Shown: piece after piece, positions 43,178 through 53,480 of the stretch
Layout of the letters: the number at the start of each line of letters is the position of its first letter
How positions within the stretch are numbered: position 1 is the first letter of the stretch
DNA from: Euryodendron excelsum
Taxonomy: Eukaryota > Streptophyta > Magnoliopsida > Ericales > Pentaphylacaceae
DNA length: 64,000 nt
Direction: 5' to 3'
NCBI GenBank assembly: GCA_033060915.1
Contig: CM065384.1
Span: 10,567,001 to 10,631,000 of the forward strand
Notes under the pieces: model-generated
Told to the model about the DNA's origin: nothing
What the model saw: the letters and a program-made list of their open reading frames with translations, nothing else
Database searches by the model: none
Made by a program: the position numbers and the translations under genes

Positions 43178-43750
43178 TCATTTAAACAAAAAGGGATAAC
43201 ACTCCTGAATCTCGTCTTCACGTTCCCAAGTAGATTCCTCCCAACTGTGGTTCTGCCATAAAACTTGTACCAATAGAATGACCTTGTTCCTAAGAACTTG
43301 GTCACAGCGATCAAGAATCTCAATTGGTCTCTCAACATAGCTTAAATCTTCACTCACAGCCAAGGGATAGTGATCAATCACATGCGTCGAGTCTTGGACG
43401 TACCTTCATAGCATCGAAACATGAAAGACATTATGAACTTGCGAAAGTTCCAGAGGAAGGGCAATACGATAAGCAACGGGTCCAATCCATTCAAGAACTT
43501 CAAACGGTCTGATGTACCTTGGACTAAGCTTTCTCTTCTTGCCAAAGCAATTTATCCCCTTAGAAGGAGATACCTTCAAGAATACGTGGCTCCCTTCATC
43601 AAACTCTAAGTCCCACCTTCGAATATCCACATAACTCTTTTGGCGACTTTGAGCAGTTTGTAGTTGTTGTACAATCCTTGGCCCAAGAATCTTTCTCTTG
43701 CCGACTTCAGCCCAACAAGCTGGAGATTTACACTTCCTCCCGTAAAACAC
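43178..43750 (-). pseudogene. pol: Integrase C-terminus and chromodomain of the chromovirus
   Basis: 43750-43406 encodes the end of integrase with KLSPRYIRPFEVLEWIGPVAY and LSQVHNVFHVSML. After a TGA (43406-43408) the same frame continues (43381-43178) with RPIEILDRCDQVLRNKVILL and VLWQNHSWEESTWEREDE. This is the chromodomain pattern with W...EATWE-type aromatic residues, which in related elements binds histone marks and directs integration to heterochromatin. The stop sits where an Arg codon would be expected, so it is a single-base loss. Confidence 0.87.
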
Positions 43751-44656
43751 TTAATAACGTGCCATCCCAATGCTTGCATGAAAACTATTGTTGTAGGCGA
43801 ACTCCACTAGTGGTAGGTGATCCTCCCAACTGCCCTGAAAGTCGAGAACACATAACCGTAAAATGTCTTCTAGGGTCTGAATGGTCCTTTCTGATTGCCC
43901 ATCGGTTTGCAGATGAAATGTCATGCTGAACTTCAACTCGGTGCCCAAAGCCCTTTGCAAACTCTTCCAAAATTTGGACACAAATCTTGGGTCTCGGTCG
44001 GACACTATTAAAACTGGCATGCCTTGTAATTGAATAATCTCTGCAATGTAGAGGGTTGCGTGCTTGGAGAAAGAGTACGTAGTCTTCACTGGCAAGAAAT
44101 GTGCGGACTTAGTGAGGCAATCAACAACAACCCATATAGCATCACAACCCCGTGGCGATCTCGGCAATCCTACAACGAATTTCATGGTGATATGCCCCCA
44201 CTTCCATTCCAGTATTGGTAAAGGTTGAAGTAGTACCGCCAATCTTTGATGTTCTACTTTGATCTGTTGGCATTGTAGGCATCGTGATATGAACTCGGCT
44301 ATTTCCTTCTTCATTCCCGGCCACCAAAATATCTCCTTCAAATCCCGATACATCTTTGTGCCTCCTAGATGCATAGTGAACTTCGTGTTGTGGGCTTCTT
44401 CCAAAACTTGTCTCCTGATTTCAGGTATATTTAGAACACACAGTCGGCTTTTGAACTTTAAAGCTCCATTATGCAAGGTGAAGTTAGGCTTCGGATTCGT
44501 TCCTATTTTTTCATAGATCTTCCACAAGTAAGGATCTTCAGGTTGCCGTTGCTTCACAACTTCTATCAACGCCAGTTGTGCAATCATGGTGGTAAGTATC
44601 ATATTAGTACTAGGTGCAACAATTTCAATCTCTGATCTCTCCAAGTCAAGGAGCAA
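43751..44656 (-). pseudogene. pol: Integrase N-terminal and core domains of the chromovirus
   Basis: 301-residue open frame. A zinc-binding HHCC motif is present (HNTKFTMH ... CLQCQQIK). In the core, the segment HITMKFVVGLP has Lys where this family has the first catalytic Asp. The second Asp (VSDRDPRF) and the Glu (TDGQSERTIQTLED) are kept. The frame ends at 43751, just before the C-terminal part. The changed catalytic residue alone should abolish integration. Confidence 0.87.
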
Positions 44657-44701
44657 AGGTTGCTGAAAAGTAACAAGATAGGCTAGGTTGGCGGTGGACT
44701 T

Positions 44702-45103
44702 CTAGCTCAAGGCATCGGCCACCACATTGGCCTTGCCCGAATGGTATTGAATGAGAATGTCATAGTCTTTGATCAACTCAAGACATCTTCTTTGTCTCAT
44801 GTTCAGCTCCTTTTGTGTTAAAAGGTATTTCAAACTCTTGTGGTCGATGAGGATCTCACATGTGACTCCGTATAAATAGTGGTGCCAAATCTTCAAAGAA
44901 AACACCACCGTTGCTAATTCAAGATCATGGGTCGGGTAGTTCTTCTCTTGTGGTCTCAACTGTCTTGAGGCATATGCAATCACCTTACCGTATGGCATCA
45001 AAATGCATCCCAGTCCTCTATGTGAAGCGTTATTGTAGATGGAGAACCTGTCAGTCCCGGTAGGTAAGGCTAGGATTGGTGTGGACACCAATTGGTTCTT
45101 CAA
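44702..45103 (-). pseudogene. pol: RNase H of the chromovirus
   Basis: 133 residues with [46 protein letters not shown] and [22 protein letters not shown], then [12 protein letters not shown]. The first catalytic Asp expected in the YCDASxxGLG motif is Asn here; the Glu in HDLELATVV and the Asp in DHKSL remain. It follows RT after a stop near 45115. Confidence 0.85.
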
Positions 45104-45115
45104 TTCTTGGAAGCT

Positions 45116-45910
45116 TCATTCCCTCTTCTCATTCCATTCAAATGGAGTGTTATTCCAAGTGAGCTGTGTGAGCAGCGTCGCAATCTTGGAGAAGTCCTTC
45201 ACAAATCTTCGATAATCTCCAGCTAAGCCCGTCAAACTTCTAACTTCGGTTACATTCGTCGATCTCAGCCAATTCATAATGGCCTTAACCTTCAAAAGAT
45301 CCACGGACACTCCATCCACACTGATGATGTGCCCCAGAAATGCTACACTTGGCAACCAAAATTCACATTTTTTCAGCTTGGCATACAATCTCCTGTCTCG
45401 CAAAGTTTGAAGAACCATCCTTAAGTGGTGCTCGTGATCTACAAGACTTTTAGAGTACACCAAAATGTCATCATAAACATAATAACAAAATCATCAAGGA
45501 AGGGTTTGAAAACCTAATCCATCAAAATCCATGAATGTAGCAGGTCCATTAGTAACTCTGAATGGCATAGCCAGAAATTCATAGTGACCATATCTGGTTT
45601 GGAAAGTCGTCTTCTCTACATCACTTGCCGTGACCTTTAGTTGGTGATAACTCGACCTTAGGTCAATCTTCGAAAATACTTGTGCGCCCTGTAGTTGATC
45701 AAATAAATCATCCACTCTTGGCAATGGATACTTATTCTTAATGGTGACCTTGTTCAATTCCCAGTAATCAATGCATAATCTCATGGTTCTATCTTTCTTT
45801 TTCACAAAAGACACTGGAGCACCCCAAGGTGAGACACTAGGACGGATGAAGCCCTTTTCTAACAAGTCTTGGAGTTGAACTTTCAACTCCTTCAAGTCTA
45901 AAGGGGACAT
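45116..45910 (-). pseudogene. pol: Reverse transcriptase of the chromovirus, frameshifted at the active site
   Basis: 45910-45494 encodes RT fingers and palm up to the [13 protein letters not shown] segment (family: PFGLTNAPATF), with [13 protein letters not shown] carrying the first Asp. After that, two frame changes occur within about 60 bases. The acidic pair motif (VYDDILVYS) lies between 45493 and 45455 in a different frame, apparently through the loss of one base. 45463-45116 continues the thumb ([40 protein letters not shown]). RT cannot be made as one protein. Confidence 0.87.
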
Positions 45911-46110
45911 ACGTTATGGAGCTTTGGAAAGTGGTCTAGTACCCGAATTAAGGTCAATGTGGAACTCAATCTCTCGATCCACCAACGAACTAGGTAGCTT
46001 ATCGGAAAAGACATCAGGAAATTTCCAAACAACATGAATGTCTTCCAAGGGTGGTGGGAAAACGTGTGTGTCAAAAATGTTACACAAGAATGCATGATTC
46101 CCTTTTTGAA

Positions 46111-46540
46111 TTAAACGACATGCTTGCATAGATGAAATGAGATAGGGTGAAGGTACAACACCAACTCCCTAAAAACTAGCCCTGAATGGGTAGAAGAATG
46201 AAACGTGACTCGTTTAAGCTCATAATCAATGATAGCATGGTGAGAGGATAACCAATCCATTCCTAAGATGACATCAAATCCGTGCATTTCTAGGGGAATG
46301 AGGTCTACGAATATGGGCATGTCATTCACAAGAATTATAAATCCTATCACATAACATGGAATCTCTAGATGACAACGATACTACCAGAGTATAATCAAGA
46401 GGCACCTAAGATGTATACAAATATTGAGCAAAGAGATATGAAATAAATAAGTGTGTGGAACCAGAATCAATAAGGACTTGTACAGGTCGACCACAAATAA
46501 GAAGTATACCTGACACTACGGAGTTAGTAGCTAGGGTGTT
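46111..46540 (-). pseudogene. pol: Protease C-terminal part of the chromovirus
   Basis: 46350-46111 encodes LIPLEMHGFDVILGMDWLSSHHAIIDYELKRVTF, the conserved end of chromovirus protease. Upstream (about 46540-46351) the translation is degenerate protease sequence with stops. The active-site Asp segment lies near 46460-46490 (CGRPVQVLIDSGSTHL-like frame). The 45911-46110 region is the spacer to RT. Confidence 0.75.
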
Positions 46541-46599
46541 TCCTAGTGTAAGTGTGAAAGCTCGGCCAAGCTGTGGTTGATTCTCTTTCTCCTGTTTGC

Positions 46600-47591
46600 C
46601 GTTGCTGAACTGAGGCTGATGCTAATGCCCCAGATCCCTGTGCTCTGTTCCTCATCGAATAGTCCTTCACTTGGTGACCCTCCTAGCCACACCCGTAATA
46701 AGTCTTGCTTCCCAAACGACATGCGCCTCAATGCTTCTTCTGACAATTGGAGCACGTTGGTATCTTACTGGCCGTGTTGCCTCCTCAGTTAGAGGTGTTT
46801 CCCCGAGGGGTAGACGAATTCCTGCTAGAAGATCCGAAACTTTGCCACTTTAAACCTCTCCTTGGTCACTTTCCGATCTTTTCTTGTTCTTTTCTCATTA
46901 TTGGGACATTTCATTATTTTCCCTCTCAGCAATCATTGCCTGTTGTATAACTTCTTGATGGGTCTCTAGTCGTAGTATGTCCACCTTGTTGCGAATGTTG
47001 CATTGCAACCGTGTCTCAAACTTTCTCACCTTGCAAGTCTCCGATGACACAATATGTGGGCATATCACGATAGTTCCATGAATTTGGCTTTGTACTCTGC
47101 CACGATCATATTCCTTTATGTCAAACCAAGGAACTCCATAGTCTTCTGATCCCTGACAGTCTCGGGAAAGTATTCCTCATTGAACAACTCCATAAACCTA
47201 GGCCACAACCATAGCGGCTCCGTCGCTTTCTTCGATTTTCACCAAATAAGTGTAGCTCCTTTGAATGTAAAGTTGGGAAAGGTCACTTTCTATTCATCGG
47301 TGCAAGGTAGCACCTCGAACACCCTCTCAATTTTGAAAAGCTAAGACTCCACAGCCACTGGGTCAGGAGTCCCCTGAAAGTTGGGGGCTTCAATTGTTGA
47401 AACTGCTTAATGGTAGTACGAGCCACTGCTTCTCCTCTTTGCACCTACGCTACTGGCTATTCCGGCGCATTGGCAATATTGCTATGAGTATCCTAAACCA
47501 CTTCGACAAGTCGAGCTAAGATCCTTTCTATGCGATCAATTTGGTCTTCGGGCTCTCTAGTCTCCCTGCGACCACCTTTTTTCGGCGGCAT
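46600..47591 (-). pseudogene. gag: Gag of the chromovirus, with many stops
   Basis: Starts ATG at 47591 with MPPKKGGRRETREPEDQIDR, typical of Tekay/Del Gag. It runs into a stop after about 33 codons and is then split between frames. Recognisable later pieces are QFQQLKPPTFRG near 47380, a FMELFNEEYFPETVRDQK stretch near 47200-47130, and a damaged zinc-binding region near 46650-46760 (CSNCQKKH, then a YYGCG segment followed by EGH). It would have formed the particle. No intact frame is left. Confidence 0.8.
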
Positions 47592-47774
47592 GGTTAACTA
47601 TGTGCGCACAACAAAACGTTAAGCATTTAACACAACACTATATGTATTACACCTTGGCATGTCATTATAAACGTAGCATACACACATATATACATATATA
47701 TACGTATAGCACATACTTAAGTCAAATCTAGAATCCTACCTAGACATGACTCAGTCTTACGGTGTCAACCTCTA

Positions 47775-47786
47775 GCTCTGATACCA
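47775..47786 (-). promoter_or_regulatory. Primer-binding site, tRNA-iMet type
   Basis: The minus strand reads TGGTATCAGAGC, the complement of the 3' end of initiator tRNA-Met, the standard primer site of chromoviruses. It lies about 11 bases from the proposed LTR end at 47798. Confidence 0.88.
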
Positions 47787-47797
47787 TTACAAAACAT

Positions 47798-48969
47798 TGG
47801 GGTCAAGCCCTCAAACATATTACAAAACATAGGCCCATGGGCCATAGCTCAAAATTCATATATGGCCTCGCTCTAGGGCCTCCCAGATTGGCTACTTGAA
47901 AATCATTTCAGAAAATGTAAGCTAATGCTTAGTGAATAACAGTGATGCATGAGCAGATAATTATCATCGACTAGTAATCATATCCAACATATGGGAATAG
48001 ATAAATATTTATGCATAAGAATATGAACTTTTGAACGTAGAAAATGTATGCTTAGAATTCATAGGTAACGTAAACATCTTTTGAAATGTTTTAACATTTC
48101 AAAATATATTATCATGAGAAGAGATGCAACATAACATTATTCTTGATATAGAATTTCATAACTTGTCGTAAAGCATGTGAACATATCATAGTTCTCAGTT
48201 CAAACATAAGTGTGCTATAACTCAACATATGAGCTAGGCTCCATAGTAACCATGTAGGTCACGCTAAGGCTCTTTAGGCTAGGGACGTCTCCCAATATAG
48301 ATAGTTTATTTTTCGTTTCCTATCGTAGGACTATCGGGCCAGATTAAGGTCTTGCCGTGAGAAAACCTGAGTTGGCACCACACGTTGAAATAGCATCTCT
48401 TTCATTTAAACATTATAGTCCATGGTTTTCATTCATAACATAAATATAACTTGCATGCACTTAAAATATGACATTTGTAATTGAACATAACATTGATGCA
48501 TTAAAACATATGGAAAACGTTCATGATATAGAAGTGAGCTTAAAACATTTGGAAAATAATAGAGTTTTACTTGTGACATATTGTTACTCACCTCTCTCCG
48601 ATTGAACGGATGATAAACAAGGTGTTCCTTTCTGTCTCTAGCTTTTCCAACTCCACAATGGGTTTCCAAGCTTGGTTGAGCTTTTCTTGCTTCCACCTTT
48701 TCTTCTTGATCTTCTCCCTTCAATCTCCCTCCTTTAACTCTTCTCCTCTTTCTCTCTACAAATGGATGTGTGTGTGTGTAGTGTATATACATGGGTATAT
48801 AAGATGATACACATGGAAAATATTCCCATATGTCTCACCCCAAGAATTTAAGTTACAATTTAACTCCCAATTGGTCATTTTGACCCAAAAGGAATAACAT
48901 CTAGCATTAAACAACACAAATGCCTTAATTTACATAAATGAAGAAAATTGATTGGTTTAGGGTATTACA
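47798..48969 (-). repeat. 5' LTR of the chromovirus
   Basis: On the minus strand it starts TGTAATACCC at 48969. The 3' end is placed at the TG (plus strand) at 47798 because the primer site follows; this end is less certain. About 1.17 kb, longer than the other LTR because that one is truncated. Confidence 0.8.
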
Positions 48970-51118
48970 AGTTTGGGGACCACTATGGCATCCTCCACAT
49001 TCCACTTGTTGTGAGTTTCAGTGGGTTGAGCAGGGTGGATTGAAGCACCATCCGCAACATTGTAAGAGTAAGCGATTGCTATATAAGTTGTGGATTCCCT
49101 TCTCCTTCTTCTTCTTCTTTTTTTTTTAAGCTTTGCTAGTTATGCCTTGGCTACCCCCAAGTCTTGTAGGTTCTCAAGGTCTATCTTCTCCATGTTGGTT
49201 TCTTCTTGATTTGGGAAGAGGACAGCAGCATTGGCCTTTTTGGGGTTGACTTCTCCCTCTAAGATTAAGTTGATGGCGGGGTTCAGCCATGGGTTGGTGA
49301 TGATAGCTGGGACCAGATCCATTTCTTGAGTTTTCATAATTTTAGCATCTATTAGATCCTAAATTTTATGCTTTAGAGAGTGACAACTTTTCGTGCTATG
49401 CGCTACCCACAAGAATGGTACTTAATAATTAAGTGTTGCATTAAAGGAGGGTGGCAAGGGATTGCGAAATAGTCATGTAGGTACCCTACTTTTAGGAGGT
49501 TATAGTAAGTAGTTGTTTATGTACATGCCAATAGGGTAAAAGGCCAACTCCATGCTTTTGCTCTTGTAGGTTTGTCATATGGTTGAGCCTAGACCAACTC
49601 AAAGGTAGGTGTCACAGGCACTATAGATATTAGTGAGTGTAGGGGTGGTGGTTTGAACTTCGTTGTAATAATTCTTGCAGGGTCCAAGGCTTGGGGCTCA
49701 TTGAGGCTCTAGATTTTGTGCTTCAACGTATGGCAACTTTTGATGTCATGGCCTTTAGACTAAATTTCAGATTATAGATCTGGGATGTGCAACTCGGGGA
49801 CTATATTGAGAACGGGCTTTAGAACCAGGCACCCAGGTTCATAAAGTTAGTGGTGAGCTACACTTTGAGAGCATTATAGCAGAGCGGAGTCTTGATCATT
49901 TTCTTTTGCCTCCTTATGGAAAGTGATGTGCCCTTCTTTGGTTAAGGTCTGATTTTCACTGAAGTCTAGAGCAAAGAGGTTAGCAGGAGCCTGAGCATTG
50001 GGTGGAGCGACATTATGGTGTTGGGGTTGTGGCTGGGTGACGGTGTCCTAATGAAGGTTCGACTCCTCCCGCTCTTCAGTGTAGGCTATACCTTTATGGG
50101 ATAGGAGCAGAGAAATCATTGCTTCTAGTTTTGTCATTTTCTTTCGAAGTCCCGTTAACTCCTCCATCATTTGAGTTTGTCCTTGCTTGAGTGGTTGACT
50201 AGATGTTGTTTTAAATGACTCTATGATCTTGGGTTATGCGTCTTGCTTATTGGTATGCTGTCAAGAGAAAGCTCTTCTTACCTTGCTTTAACCATTGGGA
50301 AATGAGGGAAAAGAAAAGAAAAAACAAAAATACAAGAAATAAGGCAAAAGTTAGAGCCCTTCTTTGAAAAGTTTTTATGCGATGCATGCCCTAGGGATGC
50401 CTCTGCTTGTGAGGGGAACTAAGCATGATGATTTGTTCATCTTTGGAGATAAGGTCTTGCCCCTGCATGCAGTACCATACATGTGGTCCATTGCTTTTAT
50501 ACATTCATTCATTCTAAAGAAATAACAAATTTATTATTTTTGAATTGCTTTTTGTACATGGAATGTAAATACATTGAAAGGGGAGAGGGAAACATTTTTC
50601 ATAGGATCTTTTGCCTATCTTCGATACATTGGATTCCTAAACTACTCTTTAAGTTTTAGGATTGGTCTTTTTTTTTCTTGGATGTAGGTCGGTGGAGATA
50701 CTTGAATAGAGAGGGATTATGACCCCTTTTATTGAGAGATGTCATTTGTATGCATGCTATAAGCCCTTAGGGTTGTGAGGAACTCTTAGGAGTTTAGGTA
50801 AGGCTTTGATTGAGTAAGATTGGCTTGGACCATTCTCTTAGGGTTGATCATATGTGTGAGAATGCAATGACTCGAGTTACTTTGGAACTCTTGTCTTGAA
50901 ATGAATATTGATGCATGAACAGTATAGTAAATGCGTGAACAGCATAACGGTAGTAGTTAAGCAGTTTAATGAATAGGAATAGGGAAATTTAAAGCAGTCG
51001 CTCTTTCCTTGGTTTTCGAAAATTTTAAAAAATGAATAAAACTGGGGAAAGTAATTGGAGATTTTAGGTGAGTGAAGGGTGAAGAGATATGCTATATAAT
51101 GGCCTAACCCTCTAAGTA
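48970..51118 (-). pseudogene. gag: Gag and leader remnant of a subfamily-B Tat element
   Basis: Reading leftward from the primer site, the leader (51118-50300) matches that of the Ogre-like element. Gag begins near 50280. A coiled-coil segment MMEELTGLRKKMTKLEAMISLL lies near 50160-50090. Two copies of a Tat Gag C-terminal motif follow, GHDIKSCHTLKHKI near 49710-49760 and VAHSTKSCHSLKHKI near 49370-49430, each followed by a stop. Then comes an open stretch to 49140 (IITNPWLNPAINLILEGEVN) and further minus-frame sequence (KWNVEDAIVVPKL) up to the chromovirus at 48969. In-frame stops are frequent. The capsid core between 49760 and 50090 is mostly missing or unrecognisable. Confidence 0.65.
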
Positions 51119-51136
51119 TCCCCGGTGGAGTCGCCA
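51119..51136 (-). promoter_or_regulatory. Primer-binding site of the subfamily-B Tat element
   Basis: The minus strand reads TGGCGACTCCACCGGGGA, two mismatches from the tRNA-Arg site of the Ogre-like element (22368-22385). It is separated from the LTR end (51139) by two bases, as in the other Tat-group elements here. Confidence 0.85.
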
Positions 51137-51138
51137 AC

Positions 51139-51499
51139 TGTTACGCCCCGATTTTTGCCTAAGCCCTCTTGACTTAGGAAAAGCATGGTACTCTCTATTA
51201 GAACTTACCCTCCTAAAAGAAAAAGTGCAACGGGGATTTGAACTTGAAAACTTGATTTGATTAAGGGCTTTTTTTAGAAAAATTGGGAGTCGCCACCTAA
51301 CGTATATAAAGATGTGTTAGGTCACCTAAAATTAAGTATCATATAAAGACTAGACTTTTGTTTTCGGAAAATGTCCTCTTAAGAGGGTTGAAGAAAATAG
51401 GTTTTTAGCAAACTTTTGAAATTGTTTTAAAGCCTTTTTGAAAATGTGACTTTGGATTGGTCTTTGAAATTGGAAATCTATGGTCTGGGGGTTGGTTAT
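51139..51499 (-). repeat. LTR-C (subfamily B), 3' end only
   Basis: Starts TGTTACGCCCCGATTTTTGCC. AAGCCCTCTTGACTTAGG and the following 300 bp match 36554-36900. It breaks at GGGGGTTGGTTAT, where LTR-D begins at 51500. The continuation of LTR-C is beyond the nested LTRs and not in the window. Confidence 0.8.
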
Positions 51500-53480
51500 T
51501 GTCGTGCTCTAAATTTTTGCACAATCGAGATGATATATAGAAAACACACGGTACTCTCCCGTTAGAACTCATCCTCCTAGAAGGACGAGTGTGACTAGGT
51601 TTGAATTAGAAATTGATTTGAATAAGAAATTTTGGTAAAATATTTAGAGTCGCCACCTAACTTTGTTAAGGTGAGTTAGGTCACCTAAAACTAAGTGCAA
51701 TCCGAAGATTAAACTTAGGGTTTTTTAAAAGCTTTTGAAAAACTTCCTCAAGAGAGGGTTTTTTAAGAAAATAGGTTATTTAGCAACCTTTGAAAAGATT
51801 TAAGCCATTTTTGAAAATAACTCCATTTTGGTCTTCGAAAACAGTGATTCTAGGAAATATTGGAATTAGAAAAGATTTTATTTGACTTGAAATTAGAAAG
51901 CTTTAGTTTTAGAAATCTATCATTTTATATGAATTTTGAATTAGGAAATCTATGATTTCATATAGAAAATAGTTTTGGAAATCTATGATTTGATACAAAT
52001 AGAAAGCTATGATTTTATGTGAGAAGACTAGGGTTTCCCAAACATGGACTCTAGGGTTTTGAATTGGATTTCAAGACAAAGAGTTTTTAGAAAGTAAATA
52101 TTTGAGAAGAATTTTAGGAGGTGGATTTGCAAAAAATTTTTAGAAAGGTCGGAATATAGGCTTTTGAAAGTCTATTAAATATCTCACTTTTCTAATACTA
52201 TTCTAATAATGAGAAGAGTAGAACCATTCTAGGGTTGTGATTAAAGGACTTTGATGGTCTTTTTGAAAGTAACAATTTCCTAAAACAACCCTAGCTATAG
52301 AATGCCTAGAATCATCTTAGAATTGTAATTTCTTGAAGCACAATTTAAAGTCGGTCATTTAAACCAGAGAAACATCGAGACCAACCCATAATGATATGTG
52401 AGAAGGCTTGAAGGTTGGGAACAATATTGAGAATGTTTAGAGGGATTTTTGGTTTGATACCCAGAGCCGGTGTGGTTAGAAATGATAACTGGCCTACTAG
52501 GGGTAAAACGGTCATTTCATAATAGATTTAGCGGAATGGACTCAGAAAGGTCCAGAGAGGTACTAGAAGGATGGAAATACTATTAGAAGTAACCTCAGAA
52601 GGTAACTGGTTTGATACCCAGAGCTAGTGCGATTCCTAAAGGCAATTGGTTGCCTAAGGGTAAAATGGTTATTTTGACCAGATGCTCTCGAAATCAATCT
52701 AGAAGCGATCGAAAAGCACTAGAACATGCTAAATTATCTTTAGGGTAATCTTAAAAAAGTAGACTTACCACTCTGAGGTCTTAGGTACTGTCTCGAGTAG
52801 CATGCCAATGGGGCCTGAGGAGTAGTTTTGTCATTTTTTACCGGCATAGGCTAGTAGACACTAGTGTCGACCCAGGTTTTGAGTCTTTTTGTCACTTTGA
52901 TGGTGTGTGATGTGTTGGTTTCGAAAGGTATCCTATCTTTCAATAACTGTGTCATAATCAAAAGGCATGTTCGGTCCCATGACATAAGGGATTTGTTGGC
53001 ATTCCCGAAATTGACTTTTACGAATGTTTCTGTCACTCTAACAGTGTGCATTCATTCTGGAGGCTACCTAATCTTAAGAAGTTGTTGGATGGTCTTACCG
53101 CCTGAAAGATCAACTTTCTTAAAAGATGTACCAGATAGCTGATATTCTATGTTAGCTAGTCAACAGGAGCCAGAAGTGAACTGCTCCACCATCTCAAGAG
53201 TTGGGTTCCATCCCAATCGACGAGTGTAAAGGGACTTATCGTTCTGAGGGATTTTATGCTTTCTCGATAAATGTGTCATGTTGGATGGACTTGCTGGCTG
53301 AGGATTCAACTTTCTCGAAAGAGGTAACGAATTCAGTTTGACTAGTCTGCACTAGAATTGGAATTGGAATTGAGGTTGAAGGATGAACTTACTGTCTTTA
53401 GGAAGATGTGACTACTAGAATTGGACCGAGCAATGCCCCAAGGGCATTTTGGTCACTTTGTCTTTTTTTGGCCTCGCAAG
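51500..53480 (-). repeat. LTR-D (Tat group), internally deleted
   Basis: Starts TGTCGTGCTCTAAATTTTTGC, with the terminal block GGTGAGTTAGGTCACC (51668-51683). It jumps near 51855 from the terminal region into the hairpin-module region, so most of the C-poor tract is lost. The second half has the ~160-bp GGTTTGATACCCAGAGC repeats and the CTTGGGTTTTGAG stretch of U3. It is cut at 53480 by LTR-E. About 2 kb compared with ~4.6 kb for intact relatives. The TATA region and palindromes are not recognisable. Confidence 0.78.

Larger units (their letters stand above)
42334..48969 (-). mobile_element. Chromovirus (Tekay/Del-like), decayed, minus strand
   Basis: Minus-strand order is 5' LTR (47798-48969), tRNA-iMet primer site, gag (start 47591), protease, RT, RNase H, integrase, chromodomain, purine tract and 3' LTR (42334-43130). 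A chromodomain after the integrase and the tRNA-iMet primer site identify a chromovirus; the Gag start MPPKKGG and the LTR start TGTAATACCC fit Tekay/Del. Several catalytic residues are changed and there are stops and frameshifts, so it is inactive. It interrupts a Tat gag-pol remnant on its right. Its left flank is subfamily-B LTR, so one flank, together with part of the 3' LTR, was deleted. Confidence 0.88.

Noticed and set aside
48966..48990. Similarity of AAGTTTGGGGACC right of the chromovirus to the sequence before its own purine tract (43150-43165, reversed)
   Set aside because: About 12 bases only, and the right flank translates as Tat polyprotein (VEDAIVVPKL). Taken as chance.
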